A stretch of DNA of 64,000 nucleotides from an uncultured Clostridia bacterium (GCA_945787805.1 CALZID010000002.1:149146-213145), one strand, 5' to 3'. Counted from the first letter of the stretch, positions 34,519 to 43,866 are shown. Program-made: numbers and translations. The notes: generated by a model not told the origin, from the sequence alone.

Positions 34519-35238
34519 ATGAGTATTTTAGAAGTAAAGAATCTGAAAAAAGAATACCCGTCATTTTTGTTGGATAATGTTTCATTTAAACTTGAAGCAG
34601 GCAGAATTACAGGCTTTGCAGGGAGAAACGGCGCCGGCAAAACCACAACTATAAAGTCAATGCTAAATCTTATTCATCCGAATAGCGGAGAAATCACCTT
34701 TTTCGGTATGCCGCTTGTCGGTAACGAAGCAGAAATTAAGAAGCGTATCGGTTATTCTACGGGTACTGTCAGTTGGTATCCAAGAAAAAAGCTGAATGAT
34801 ATTGCTCTTGTGACAAAGAAGTTTTATCCGAATTGGGACGAAGATGCTTATCAAAAATATCTTGAACTGTTTAAATTAGATGAGAATAAAACGCCTTTGC
34901 AACTTTCAGAGGGGATGAAAGTGAAGTTTAATTTATTGTTAGCGCTCTCACACAGAGCTGAAATTCTGATTTTGGATGAGCCAACCGGCGGGTTAGACCC
35001 ATTCTCCCGAGATGAGCTGCTTGATATTTTTACAGCGCTTCGTGATGACGGTGTTGCGGTGTTCTTCTCAACTCACATTATATCAGATTTAGAAAAGTGT
35101 GCGGATGATATTGTGTATATCTCCGACGGCAAGATAAAATCGGCAATGTCGGTCAAAGATTTTTGCTCCGCATATTCTCACCGTGACGAAAATATAGAGC
35201 AAACCATATTGCGCTTGGAAAAGGAGAAAACAGTATGA
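34519..35238 (+). CDS. ABC transporter ATP-binding protein
   Basis: A 239-aa ATPase subunit. Walker A GRNGAGKTTT (about residues 35-44), signature LSEGMKVK, Walker B ILILDEPTGGLD and H-loop STHIISD are intact. It resembles BcrA/YtrB-type exporters paired with small ABC-2 permeases. ATG 34519 follows GGGAGG; the longer upstream frame lacks any coding character. It overlaps the permease by 4 bases and is followed by a regulator gene, so it probably exports a toxic compound or adjusts the envelope under that regulator. Confidence 0.9.
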   Translation: MSILEVKNLKKEYPSFLLDNVSFKLEAGRITGFAGRNGAGKTTTIKSMLNLIHPNSGEITFFGMPLVGNEAEIKKRIGYSTGTVSWYPRKKLNDIALVTKKFYPNWDEDAYQKYLELFKLDENKTPLQLSEGMKVKFNLLLALSHRAEILILDEPTGGLDPFSRDELLDIFTALRDDGVAVFFSTHIISDLEKCADDIVYISDGKIKSAMSVKDFCSAYSHRDENIEQTILRLEKEKTV

Positions 35239-35888
35239 AAAACATATTAAAAAAAGAATTAACACTCAGCGCTTCAATTTTGTCATATCTGTTTATCGCC
35301 TTTGGGCTTATGTTTTTTATTCCCGGTTATCCGATTTTGTGCGGTGTATTCTTTGTGACACTTGGTATTTTTCAAAGCTTTCAAAATGTGCGGGAGGCGA
35401 ACGATATTATTTTTTCCGCTCTCTTACCCGTTGCCAAAAAGGATGTAGTCAAAGGGAAATTTGCTTTTTCTTGCTTCATTGAGCTGTGCAGTGTAATTTT
35501 GATGGCAACTGTAACCGCTATTCGTATGACGGTTTTAAAAGATGCAACCGTATATCAAAACAATGTTATGATGAATGCAAATCTCTTTGCTTTGAGCATG
35601 GCGCTGTTTATTTTCGGGTTTTTTAATCTGATTTTCATCGGCGGTTTCTTTAAAACAGCCTATAAATTCGGAAAACCTTTTGTCTCACACATTATTGTGA
35701 CTTTTGTAATGATTGGAATCGGTGAAACGTTGCATCATATTCCGGGATTGGGGGCATTAAATGCTTTCGGTTTTGAGTATTTCTCTTTGCAGTTTGGTTT
35801 ACTTGCCTTGGGAGCGGTGGCATATATCGCACTTACCGTTTTATCCTATCGGTGTGCTTGCCGGAATTTTGAACGAATAGACCTATAA
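35235..35888 (+). CDS. ABC-2 type permease
   Basis: A 217-aa membrane protein with about six helices, translated from an ATGA overlap with the ATPase gene. The conserved piece SALLPVAKKDVVKGKFAFSCFIEL is typical of ABC-2 permeases paired with small ATPases, containing the LP(V/I)xKxxVVxxK motif. Likely forms the transmembrane part of the exporter. Followed 11 bases later by the HTH/AbrB gene. Confidence 0.85.
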   Translation: MKNILKKELTLSASILSYLFIAFGLMFFIPGYPILCGVFFVTLGIFQSFQNVREANDIIFSALLPVAKKDVVKGKFAFSCFIELCSVILMATVTAIRMTVLKDATVYQNNVMMNANLFALSMALFIFGFFNLIFIGGFFKTAYKFGKPFVSHIIVTFVMIGIGETLHHIPGLGALNAFGFEYFSLQFGLLALGAVAYIALTVLSYRCACRNFERIDL

Positions 35889-35899
35889 GGAGAACGCTT

Positions 35900-36339
35900 A
35901 TGTTACAAGATAATTTGATTATGTTACGAAATATGTATGGAATGTCTCAGGAAGCGATTGCAGAAAAATCGGTGTTTCCCGTCAGGCGTATGCAAAATGG
36001 GAAATCGGCGCAACTGTGCCTGACATCGAAAAATGTAAACGGTTGGCAGATTTCTATGATGTCACCATTGACGGTTTGCTAAAAACCGAAACAGAAGATA
36101 AAATCGGGATAATTCCACCCGCACCAAAGGGTAAAAACATTTGGGGCAGTGTCACAATAAACGAACGGGGACAAGTGGTTATACCGAAAGCGGCAAGAGA
36201 AAAGTTTGGCTGGACCGGCGGACAACGAATGATTGTGCTCAGTGATGACGAAGGTGTTGCTCTGATTCCCGCAGAAACATTTGAGAATAAAATGAAAACG
36301 GTTATGGAATATGCTTCTATGACAGAAAAGAATGATTAA
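35900..36339 (+). pseudogene. Frameshifted HTH plus AbrB-domain regulator
   Basis: Two overlapping frames together make one protein: a Cro/CI-type HTH (MLQDNLIMLRNMYGMSQEAIAEK) and a SpoVT/AbrB swapped-hairpin domain (WGSVTINERGQVVIPKAARE). The frame breaks at the A-run 35964-35968. One extra A would restore KIGVSRQAYAKWEIGATVPDIEKCK, a textbook HTH continuation. Without correction the first frame ends at 36082 after unrelated residues. It could be a real loss, slippage-based phase variation or a sequencing error. SD AAGGAGAAC. Presumed regulator of the upstream ABC operon. Confidence 0.85.
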
Positions 36340-36424
36340 ACTTGGTGCAAATAAGGTTCGCCGTCCATAAGCAAAAGAAAAAGTCCGAAACCTTGCAAAA
36401 TTAAGGCTTTCGGACTTTGCTTTC

Positions 36425-36499
36425 TGGCACCCCCTGCGGGAATCGAACCCACATCTAATCCTTAGGAGGGATTTATTCTATCCATTGAACTAAGGAGGC
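36425..36499 (-). tRNA. tRNA-Arg(CCT)
   Basis: A 75-nt minus-strand tRNA with encoded CCA. Acceptor GCCTCCT pairs with AGGGGGT (G-T at the end). The anticodon loop is CTCCTAA, giving CCT, which reads AGG. The T-loop is TTCGATT with stem GTGGG/CCCGC. Only tRNA recognised in the window. Confidence 0.95.
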
Positions 36500-36508
36500 G
36501 AATATTGC

Positions 36509-36542
36509 GGGGCTGTAAAAAACGAAAGTTTTTTACTACCCC
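36509..36542 (-). terminator. Hairpin at 3' end of PrsA-like gene
   Basis: Arms 36509-36523 and 36528-36542 around a GAAA loop (plus strand), immediately after the minus-strand stop at 36543. Only a poor T-tract follows. It belongs to a set of similar hairpins starting GGCTGT. Confidence 0.6.
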
Positions 36543-37433
36543 TTATTTTGCTACATAATTTTCTGCCCAGGAGTCGATAATTTTTGAGAATTCTTCGCCC
36601 TTCATCTTTTTAAGACAGTCGGTGCGATAGGTTGAATAATAACCGAATTCTTCGTTAAAAACATCTATGCGCTGAACAAGAAAAATATAATCACCCAGTG
36701 AAACTGCGGCGGATTTATTTGTTTCAATTGCTTTTGCGGCGTCGAAAAATCCGTCGGGCAGAGTGCCGCTGTCGTTTGCGTGGACAAGGCTGTCACGGAT
36801 TTCTGTGCTCTCACCCAAAGAGACGATTGCCTCTTCAAGAGAAGTGCCGCCGTTGACCATTGTTGCCACTGAATTGAATGAGTCGACAACCTTGTTTTTT
36901 TGGTCGTCTGTCATGGGCACGGTTGCTCCGTTTTCGTCAACATTGAAAAGGTAGCCGGCAACAAGACGGACTGCCACATAATTCTCGTTAAAATATGCCT
37001 TAATCGAGTCTTCGCTTATCGGCTCAACGCCGTTTTCACTGTAATAAAAATTAAGCAGAGCGTTTTCATAAGCCTTTGAAGTTTCAATATTAAAAAGAGT
37101 CTGCTTTGACACACCGATTTCATCATAATGAGAGCCGAAATAGTGCCAAAGATTATTGACGGTTGAAGAAAGCGCAGTCTTTTCATCGCTTGAGAGCCTG
37201 AGCCCGCGGTTATTGAACTCCGAATTGATTGCCACATATCTTGCAATGCTTTTTTTAATGCTTTCTTCTTTTTCTTCCTTTGAAAGAGAGTCGTCTAACC
37301 GGTCTTCAAAATATGTATAAATCTCGTTGTCTGTTTTAACTCCGTTTACTTTAACTTTTGCGGGTCCGTCGCAAGACGAAAACAAAAGCATAATTAAAGC
37401 TACGGAAAGAAAGAGAGAGACTGATTTTTTCAT
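36543..37433 (-). CDS. PrsA/SurA-like lipoprotein
   Basis: A 296-aa lipoprotein with lipobox FSSC (Cys21). The mature part resembles the N-terminal helical chaperone region of PrsA/SurA folding factors, with EPISEDSIKAYFNENYVAVRLVAGYL as the segment that normally leads into the parvulin domain, followed by an incomplete isomerase-like region. A folding role outside the membrane is likely; catalytic isomerase activity is not evident. Its ATG shares one base with the stop of the upstream membrane protein. Confidence 0.65.
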   Translation of the reverse strand: MKKSVSLFLSVALIMLLFSSCDGPAKVKVNGVKTDNEIYTYFEDRLDDSLSKEEKEESIKKSIARYVAINSEFNNRGLRLSSDEKTALSSTVNNLWHYFGSHYDEIGVSKQTLFNIETSKAYENALLNFYYSENGVEPISEDSIKAYFNENYVAVRLVAGYLFNVDENGATVPMTDDQKNKVVDSFNSVATMVNGGTSLEEAIVSLGESTEIRDSLVHANDSGTLPDGFFDAAKAIETNKSAAVSLGDYIFLVQRIDVFNEEFGYYSTYRTDCLKKMKGEEFSKIIDSWAENYVAK

Positions 37434-38134
37434 TACTTATTCTCTCCTTTTTGATTTTCAATATATTCGTTATAAAGACGGTCTTTAAGAAGGCGCTTTT
37501 CGTTCTCGGTCTGACGAAGCTTTTTGATTGCTTCTTTATTTTTACCGATAATTCCGTTTCTCAAAAATGCTACAAGAAGCATTGCAAGCACTGCGCCTAT
37601 TGCGCAGCAAATAAAATCAACCATTGTATCGGTATTGCCTTTTTGAAGCTTCATTCCGTAAATACCGTCCATTGAGAATTCATAGATTTCCCAACCCACT
37701 GCGATGCCGAGAGCGAATGTCAAAGAGAAAAGAGATGACATGGCAGGGCCTAAATCTCCTCGCTTGCGATAGACAATGTTTGCAAAGTCATAGCCGAACC
37801 AAGCCGAGAGAAAGCCCGCGCCGAAATGAGTCACCAAATCAAAATGCTCAAAGGTTGTGCGGTTGTTTAAGGTTGAACCTATACAAACTGCGACGAAAAT
37901 GAAAATATTGAGCATTGTTTGTGCGAGATAATCAACTTCGATTATAAAGGATTTCTTACCGAATATTTGAAAGAAATCCCACAAATGAGTAAATATGATA
38001 GCAAATATTGCTTCAAGAAATTCCACAACCGAGCCGTGAAACAACCCAAAGACGCCCCACGCAAGAATAACAATGCGAAGCATAATCCATAAAGCTTTAT
38101 GAGATTTTGGTAAATAGCCAAAAGAATGTGTCAT
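37433..38134 (-). CDS. YjdF/DUF2238-like membrane protein
   Basis: A 233-aa protein with about six membrane helices and a charged C-terminal coiled-coil tail. FDLVTHFGAGFLSAWFGYDF, AVGWEIYEF and TDTMVDFICCAIGA resemble the conserved His, Glu and Asp positions of the DUF2238/YjdF family, whose function is unknown. It is the first gene of a two-gene minus-strand operon with the PrsA-like lipoprotein. A TATAAT lies at 38161-38156 on that strand. Confidence 0.6.
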   Translation of the reverse strand: MTHSFGYLPKSHKALWIMLRIVILAWGVFGLFHGSVVEFLEAIFAIIFTHLWDFFQIFGKKSFIIEVDYLAQTMLNIFIFVAVCIGSTLNNRTTFEHFDLVTHFGAGFLSAWFGYDFANIVYRKRGDLGPAMSSLFSLTFALGIAVGWEIYEFSMDGIYGMKLQKGNTDTMVDFICCAIGAVLAMLLVAFLRNGIIGKNKEAIKKLRQTENEKRLLKDRLYNEYIENQKGENK

Positions 38135-38195
38135 AACTTAAACCACCGAATATTTATTATAGAGAATAATACCACATTTATTTTTTCTTTACAAG

Positions 38196-40058
38196 TTATT
38201 TTGCCAAGATAGAAAATGAGCAACCGTCAATATAAACCGCTCCGTTTTCAACCGATGAATTCATAAGTGTGCGGGCGTTTTTAAAATCGTCGGGCAAATG
38301 ATAAGTTATGGGGTGCTCGTTGCGGTTGACAATTACCATAATGCTGTCATTTTCATCATATCTGCAATATGCCACACAACCGAGCATTGACGAAATTGGC
38401 GCAAAATAACCTTTTTTGAAAACTTCGTTTTCCCGCCTTATTTTACCCAAGGCTTTATAGAAATCTATAAGCTCAAGGTTTTCGTTGCCCCAGGGATAGC
38501 ACCCACGGTTAAAGGGGTCTTTATAGCCCTGCATTCCCGCCTCGTCGCCGTAATAAAGTGACGGAACTCCGGGAAGTGTATATTGCAAAACTGCGGCACA
38601 TTTCAAAAGTGTAACAGCCTTATTGTAATTATCGCCTAAATTGTGCCGTGACTGCCATTCTCTGTCACGGTATTCGCAGGATTCTCCGGCAATTTTGGTA
38701 ATTGCTCTTTCGGTATCGTGAGTGCCGATGTGATTCATCATAACATCAAGGCACTGTTTCGGATAATTCTCAATAATACCCGTAATTGTGTGCATAAAAT
38801 CTTCTGCTTTACCGTTTCGGCAAAAGTCAAGAATGGCATTTGCAAAAGGATAATTCATAACGGAGTCAAACTGACTGCCTAAAAGATAGCGTCTGCGACT
38901 GCCGTAGCTGTGCTTTGTTGTAGCGTCTTCCCAAACTTCACCCATAAGCAGTGCGTCGGGTTTGGTTTCTTTAAGACGGGTGCGCAATTCGTCAATGAAA
39001 ACATCGGGCAATTCATCGGCAACATCCAAACGAAAGCCGTCCGCACCCGCTTTTAACCATTTTTCGACAATACCGCCCTTGCCGTTGATGAATTTGCGGT
39101 AATTTTCGTCTTCTTCAACAATTTCGGGCAGAGTGACAAATCCCCACCAGCTTTGATATTTTTCGGGATAATCGGTAAATTTATACCAACTGTAATAGGG
39201 ACTTTCAGGTGAGTTATATGCACCGAGAGAATTATATCTGCCCTTGCGGTTGAAATAAATACTGTCGTCCCCGGTGTGAGAGAAAACACCGTCAAGAATA
39301 ATATGAATACCGAACTTTTCAGCCGATTTACAAAGGTTCTTAAAATCTTTTTCGGTGCCTAACACGGGGTCAATTTTACTGTAATCAGCGGTGTCGTATC
39401 TGTGGTTTGAGTGGGACTCAAAAATGGGGTTCAAATAAATACAAGTAACCCCTAAACCGTGAAGATACTGAAGCTTTTCTTCTATTCCTTTTAAGTCGCC
39501 GCCGAAGAAATCGTTGTTTAAAATTTTATTTTCTGCGTTATAGCGCCACTCGGGTTCGTTGCCCCAATCGGTACGCATAACTCTGTCTGCGGGAACATTT
39601 TCTTTTTTACTGCCCGAATTATAAAATCTGTCGGGAAAAATTTGATAGATAATTCCGCCTTTGAGCCAATCGGGAGTGGTGAAATTCTTTTCTGTAACCG
39701 TCAGCTGCCAATCGGTTTTTGTGCCGAAGCTGTGAGAGAAAGCGCCGATTCCGTCAGCGGTTTGCAAAACAGAGCTTCTTCCGTAAGGAGAAATATAGTC
39801 AAAATGATACCAATAAAGTCCTTCTTTTTCGACGGATGTGTGAATGTCCCAGATTTCTGTTTCGCTGTCGCACATACCCGCCCAGAACATAGGTCTTTCT
39901 TCATATTCTCCGTCATCACGGCGAATTATCAGCAGAGCGCCGGTGCAACAAAATGAGCGTGGCAAACAAAGGCGCAGGTGCAATTCTTCGCCCGATTCTA
40001 TACTGCCGAATTTATTTTTGAAAAACAAATCTCTTGAATTAAAGGGAATAAACCCCAT
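38196..40058 (-). CDS. GH13-family glycosidase (neopullulanase/cyclomaltodextrinase-like)
   Basis: A 620-aa cytoplasmic alpha-amylase-family enzyme. An N-terminal beta domain (about residues 1-125) precedes the (beta/alpha)8 barrel starting at WLKGGIIYQIFPDRF. Catalytic residues are visible: nucleophile Asp345 (GFRLDVADE), acid/base Glu374 (LLMGEVWED) and transition-state Asp448 (IGTHDTERA). YQIFPDRF and the N-terminal domain are typical of maltogenic amylase/neopullulanase types acting on maltodextrins. No signal peptide. It lies 12 bases after capA in one operon; glycogen phosphorylase elsewhere in the window may share substrates. Confidence 0.92.
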   Translation of the reverse strand: MGFIPFNSRDLFFKNKFGSIESGEELHLRLCLPRSFCCTGALLIIRRDDGEYEERPMFWAGMCDSETEIWDIHTSVEKEGLYWYHFDYISPYGRSSVLQTADGIGAFSHSFGTKTDWQLTVTEKNFTTPDWLKGGIIYQIFPDRFYNSGSKKENVPADRVMRTDWGNEPEWRYNAENKILNNDFFGGDLKGIEEKLQYLHGLGVTCIYLNPIFESHSNHRYDTADYSKIDPVLGTEKDFKNLCKSAEKFGIHIILDGVFSHTGDDSIYFNRKGRYNSLGAYNSPESPYYSWYKFTDYPEKYQSWWGFVTLPEIVEEDENYRKFINGKGGIVEKWLKAGADGFRLDVADELPDVFIDELRTRLKETKPDALLMGEVWEDATTKHSYGSRRRYLLGSQFDSVMNYPFANAILDFCRNGKAEDFMHTITGIIENYPKQCLDVMMNHIGTHDTERAITKIAGESCEYRDREWQSRHNLGDNYNKAVTLLKCAAVLQYTLPGVPSLYYGDEAGMQGYKDPFNRGCYPWGNENLELIDFYKALGKIRRENEVFKKGYFAPISSMLGCVAYCRYDENDSIMVIVNRNEHPITYHLPDDFKNARTLMNSSVENGAVYIDGCSFSILAK

Positions 40059-40070
40059 AAGGTCACCTGC

Positions 40071-41531
40071 TTATTCTACAGAAGTTTTTACAGCCGATAA
40101 GCCGTGAGAGGTGCGATACTCGTTCAGTCCGCTGCCTACGGTTTTCATTGTGCGGTTATATGAGGCTTTGCCCTGCGCAACACTGCTGATACCCAGAGTT
40201 GTCCAATCGGAAACATTGCTGTCAAGGGGGATTACCCTATACACTTTTTTGCCGTTTTGAGTTGTAAGGTCAACCCAGGTGGGAAGAATGTTTACATCGG
40301 AGATTATTACCGTGCCGTCGCTCCATTTCTCGAATGAGAACGAGAAAATCATTCCGTCTTCGGTGTGTCCGTTGGGTGCGGAGCTTATAAGATTGCGGCG
40401 CTGATTTGAAAGTGCATTGCCGATTGAATAAATGCAAACTGTTTCGTGGCCCTCCGGTGAAACGAGTGTATCAAAGGGCTGAACAACATGGGGGTGTCCC
40501 CCGACAATAACATCAACACCTGAATTGCAGAGCTTTTGGGCTATGTTTTTTTGATAACTGTTCTGAGAAAGCTGATATTCGTTGCCCCAGTGCATAAAAA
40601 ATACAATGGCTTCGGCGCCTTGATTTTTCATTTCGGCAATGGAATTTTGAGCGTCCGTGTAAAAAGCGTTTAAATTATTATAGTCAAAGCTGTTTACAAG
40701 GGGACCCGCTTCGGCGCTTAAAAGAAGTCCGTTAAGAGCCTTGCGCCCCGCAGTTGAACTCTGTGTTTCATAGGTGAAGCACATCATACCTACTTTAATT
40801 CCGTTGACATTGCTGACTAAATAACGGGGACCTGTGTCGGTGCTTCTCGTACCAGTATGCTCCAAGCCTATTCCGTCAAGAATCTGCAAGGTTCTCTTCA
40901 TACCTGCCGTGCCCGTGTCATAGGTGTGGTTGTTAGCGGTGAGCGCCATATCAACTCCCGCATTTTTCAGGGCAGACGCAATTGAATCCGGAGTGTTAAA
41001 CATGGGGTAGCTCGAATACCCCTTTTCCGCACCGCCGAGAGTAACTTCAAGGTTTGCTATCATTTTATTGTATTTCTTATAATATGACGAAATATTTGAA
41101 AACATTGGGTTAAAGTCATAATTTCCGTCAGACACAGAAGCGGCTTTAAGCACATCGTTGTGAATGAGAATGTCGCCTGTTACACCGAATGAAGCAGTCG
41201 CAACCTTTTGAGAGCCGGGGGCGGGCACTTTTTTGACAACTTCATATTTTGACGGAGTTGTACTTTTCGTTGTGCTTTCGTCAGGCTTTTTTGTAGTCGA
41301 TTCGGTTGTGCTTTCTGAGGTACCGGGCTCGGTAGTACTTGACGCTTCAACTACATTTGCCCCGTCAGCGGGAAGCTTTTCGTTTCTGTTATGAACGGCA
41401 ATGCCTGAAATCACAACGGCAAAGGTCATTATAACAGCAAAAACAAGCACTAAAAGACGGTTCCTTTTCTGCCTTTTCAGTCTTTCTTTTCTTCTTTTTT
41501 CAATTCTTTGGTTAATAAGCTCGTCCGACAT
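40071..41531 (-). CDS. CapA/PgsA-family protein, membrane-anchored
   Basis: A 486-aa protein with a basic cytoplasmic start, one membrane helix (about residues 27-48), a Ser/Thr-rich linker and a CapA-type metallophosphatase-fold domain. Motifs: FGVTGDILIHN, IANLEVTLGG, LTANNHTYDTG and VIVGGHPHVVQP. The family is tied to poly-gamma-glutamate or capsule handling, but members without PgsB/C, as here, have unknown roles. First gene of an operon with the GH13 enzyme, read from a consensus promoter. Confidence 0.88.
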   Translation of the reverse strand: MSDELINQRIEKRRKERLKRQKRNRLLVLVFAVIMTFAVVISGIAVHNRNEKLPADGANVVEASSTTEPGTSESTTESTTKKPDESTTKSTTPSKYEVVKKVPAPGSQKVATASFGVTGDILIHNDVLKAASVSDGNYDFNPMFSNISSYYKKYNKMIANLEVTLGGAEKGYSSYPMFNTPDSIASALKNAGVDMALTANNHTYDTGTAGMKRTLQILDGIGLEHTGTRSTDTGPRYLVSNVNGIKVGMMCFTYETQSSTAGRKALNGLLLSAEAGPLVNSFDYNNLNAFYTDAQNSIAEMKNQGAEAIVFFMHWGNEYQLSQNSYQKNIAQKLCNSGVDVIVGGHPHVVQPFDTLVSPEGHETVCIYSIGNALSNQRRNLISSAPNGHTEDGMIFSFSFEKWSDGTVIISDVNILPTWVDLTTQNGKKVYRVIPLDSNVSDWTTLGISSVAQGKASYNRTMKTVGSGLNEYRTSHGLSAVKTSVE

Positions 41532-41569
41532 ATTTTCACCCGCATATCCGTGTTAAGTAATAATATAAT

Positions 41570-41598
41570 ATTATACTTGTTTTGAAGACGGGTGTCAA
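41570..41598 (-). promoter_or_regulatory. Promoter of capA-GH13 operon
   Basis: Minus strand: perfect TTGACA (41598-41593), 17-bp spacer, perfect TATAAT (41575-41570). Divergent from the livJ promoter. Confidence 0.88.
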
Positions 41599-41653
41599 CC
41601 GACGAAAAAGCCTTTGTTATTGAGATAAAATTGAAATTTTTATAAATTTTTTA

Positions 41654-41682
41654 TTTACAAACACAATTTACTGTGCTAAAAT
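41654..41682 (+). promoter_or_regulatory. Promoter of liv operon
   Basis: TTTACA (41654-41659), 17-bp spacer, TAAAAT (41677-41682). Confidence 0.7.
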
Positions 41683-41736
41683 ACTAAAGCAAATAATTGA
41701 ATTAAGTATAAATTTTTATAAAAAGGAGACTTTATT

Positions 41737-42903
41737 ATGAAATCAGTATTCAAAAAAGTATTAGTTGTCGTAATGGTTCTCGCAATGGTATTCAGCCTTG
41801 CGGCTTGCGGCGGAAACAAGTACACTTCAGGTAACACCGAATTTGTTATCGGTTTTTCAGGTCCTCTTACAGGCCCTGCCGCAGTTTACGGTGTTGCAGT
41901 TAAGAACTCTGCTCAGATGGCAGTTGATGAAATCAATGCCGCAGGCGGTTTGAACGGTGTTAAGTTTAAGTTAATCGCAACAGACGACACACACGACGCT
42001 ACTAAGGTTGCAGCTAACTATGCTACAATGCTTGAAGGCGGTATGCAGGTATCTCTCGGTACTGTTACAACTGCTCCCGGTCTTGAATTCAAAAATCTTT
42101 CGGCAGAAGACAATGTTTTCTTCCTTACTCCTTCTGCATCGGGCGACGAGATTCCGGCAAACAACAACGGTTTCCAGATGTGCTTTGCCGACGGTAACCA
42201 GGGTAAAGTTGCCGCTGACTATGTCAACTCTACCGGACTTAAGAAAATAGGCATTTTCTATAAATCGGACGACGCTTATTCAAACGGTATCTACCAGCAG
42301 TTCAAAGATAATCTTGATTCTTCAATTCAAACTGTAGAAGCCGTATTTACCGATGCAAATGCAACTGACTTCTCAGCACAGATTTCAACTCTTAAAGATT
42401 GCGAATTTGTATTTATGCCGATTTATTACACACCTGCTTCAATATTTATGACACAGGCTAAGGATACAATCGCTGCCAACGCTGTTTACTACGGCTGTGA
42501 CGGTTTTGACGGTCTTGCAGGTCAGTTTGAAGACTTTAGCGTTATCCCTCAGGAAGTTTCAATGCTTTCACACTTTGACTCAAACGCAACCGAAGGCGCT
42601 GCTGCCGATTTCATTAAAAAGTACACAGAGAAGTTCGGCGCTGACACACTTAACCAATTCGGCGCATCAGCTTATGACTGCGTATATGCAATCTACAACG
42701 CTATGAAGGCTGCGGTAGATGCAGGCGAAAAAATTGATGTAACAATTTCTGCTTCTGACCTTTGTGAAATTCTTAAAGCACAGTTCACCGGTGATTTCTC
42801 ATACAGCGGTGTAACCGGTACTGACATCAAATGGGAAGATAACGGCTATGTTTCAAAAGAAGCTGTAAAATACACTCTTAAAACAGCAAATTCAGCCCAG
42901 TAA
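41737..42903 (+). CDS. livJ: Branched-chain amino-acid ABC transporter, substrate-binding lipoprotein
   Basis: A 388-aa periplasmic-binding-protein-fold lipoprotein (lipobox SLAAC, Cys24). IGFSGPLTGPAAVYGVAVKNSAQMAVDEINAAGG is the classic Leu/Ile/Val-binding start, and the two-lobe layout continues with FFLTPSASGDEIP and IGIFYKSDDAYSNG. SD AAGGAG. First and probably most abundant product of a five-gene operon; a hairpin separates it from livH. Ligand could be a branched-chain or other small amino acid. Confidence 0.94.
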   Translation: MKSVFKKVLVVVMVLAMVFSLAACGGNKYTSGNTEFVIGFSGPLTGPAAVYGVAVKNSAQMAVDEINAAGGLNGVKFKLIATDDTHDATKVAANYATMLEGGMQVSLGTVTTAPGLEFKNLSAEDNVFFLTPSASGDEIPANNNGFQMCFADGNQGKVAADYVNSTGLKKIGIFYKSDDAYSNGIYQQFKDNLDSSIQTVEAVFTDANATDFSAQISTLKDCEFVFMPIYYTPASIFMTQAKDTIAANAVYYGCDGFDGLAGQFEDFSVIPQEVSMLSHFDSNATEGAAADFIKKYTEKFGADTLNQFGASAYDCVYAIYNAMKAAVDAGEKIDVTISASDLCEILKAQFTGDFSYSGVTGTDIKWEDNGYVSKEAVKYTLKTANSAQ

Positions 42904-42933
42904 TTTATACTTAATTTTAACTTAAATGATATA

Positions 42934-42964
42934 TTTGCCGGCGCAGATTTACTGCGGCGGCAAA
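42934..42964 (+). promoter_or_regulatory. Intercistronic hairpin between livJ and livH
   Basis: Stem TTTGCCGgCGCAG / CTGCGgCGGCAAA (12 pairs plus one internal G-G mismatch), loop ATTTA, no T-tract. Probably stabilises the livJ message or attenuates read-through. Confidence 0.6.
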
Positions 42965-42993
42965 TTGTCTTAATAAACATTAGGATTTTTATT

Positions 42994-43866
42994 ATGAAAT
43001 TTATTGAAACTTTAATTAACGGTCTTAGCATGGGCAGTACATACGCCATGATATCGCTTGGCTATACAATGGTTTACGGTATTGCAAAAATGCTGAACTT
43101 TGCCCACGGCGATATTATAATGGTCGGCGGATATACAATATTTATTACTATGTCACTGTCCGGAAATCCGATTTTAGGCTTGCTTGCAGCCGTAATATTC
43201 TGCGTGGCTCTCGGCGTTACTATTGAAAAAATAGCATATAAGCCTTTGCGAGGAGCTTCTCCGTTGGCGGTGCTTATAACCGCAATCGGTGTGAGCTACC
43301 TTTTGCAGTCCACCGCACAAATAATATTCGGTTCAGCGCCTAAAATGGTCAATATTGCAAATCTCGGCAATGTGAAATTTGCAGGTCTTAACATACCGCT
43401 TTACACTTTGATTACTCTCGGTTGTTCAATGGTGATAATGATAGTTTTAAGCCTGTTTGTTAAATACACAAAAACCGGACGCGCTATGATTGCCGTATCT
43501 GAAGACAAGGGTGCCGCTCAGCTTATGGGCATAAATGTAAACGGAATAATTATGATTACCTTTGCAATCGGTTCTGCTCTGGCGGCATTTGCGGGCTTGT
43601 TTATGCTTATGAAATCCCCCAGCCTTACCAACACTCTCGGCGCTATGCCCGGCATAAAGGCTTTTACTGCGGCGGTTATCGGCGGCATCGGCTCAATACC
43701 CGGTGCCATGGTCGGCGGTTTGCTTATCGGTGTTGTTGAAGCCGTTTCATTAACCATTCCCGTAATTGCTCCTTATACCGATGCTATTGAATTTTTAATC
43801 CTTATTGTCATATTGTTGGTACGCCCCACCGGAATTTTAGGTAAAAAAAGGAGGGAAAAAGTATAA
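42994..43866 (+). CDS. livH: Branched-chain amino-acid ABC transporter permease
   Basis: A 290-aa inner-membrane permease of the LivH type with about eight helices. The start ETLINGLSMGSTYAMISLGYTMVYG and the segment GRAMIAVSEDKGAAQLMGINV are hallmarks. It is 90 bases after livJ and overlaps livM by one base. Forms the translocation channel with LivM. Confidence 0.95.
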   Translation: MKFIETLINGLSMGSTYAMISLGYTMVYGIAKMLNFAHGDIIMVGGYTIFITMSLSGNPILGLLAAVIFCVALGVTIEKIAYKPLRGASPLAVLITAIGVSYLLQSTAQIIFGSAPKMVNIANLGNVKFAGLNIPLYTLITLGCSMVIMIVLSLFVKYTKTGRAMIAVSEDKGAAQLMGINVNGIIMITFAIGSALAAFAGLFMLMKSPSLTNTLGAMPGIKAFTAAVIGGIGSIPGAMVGGLLIGVVEAVSLTIPVIAPYTDAIEFLILIVILLVRPTGILGKKRREKV

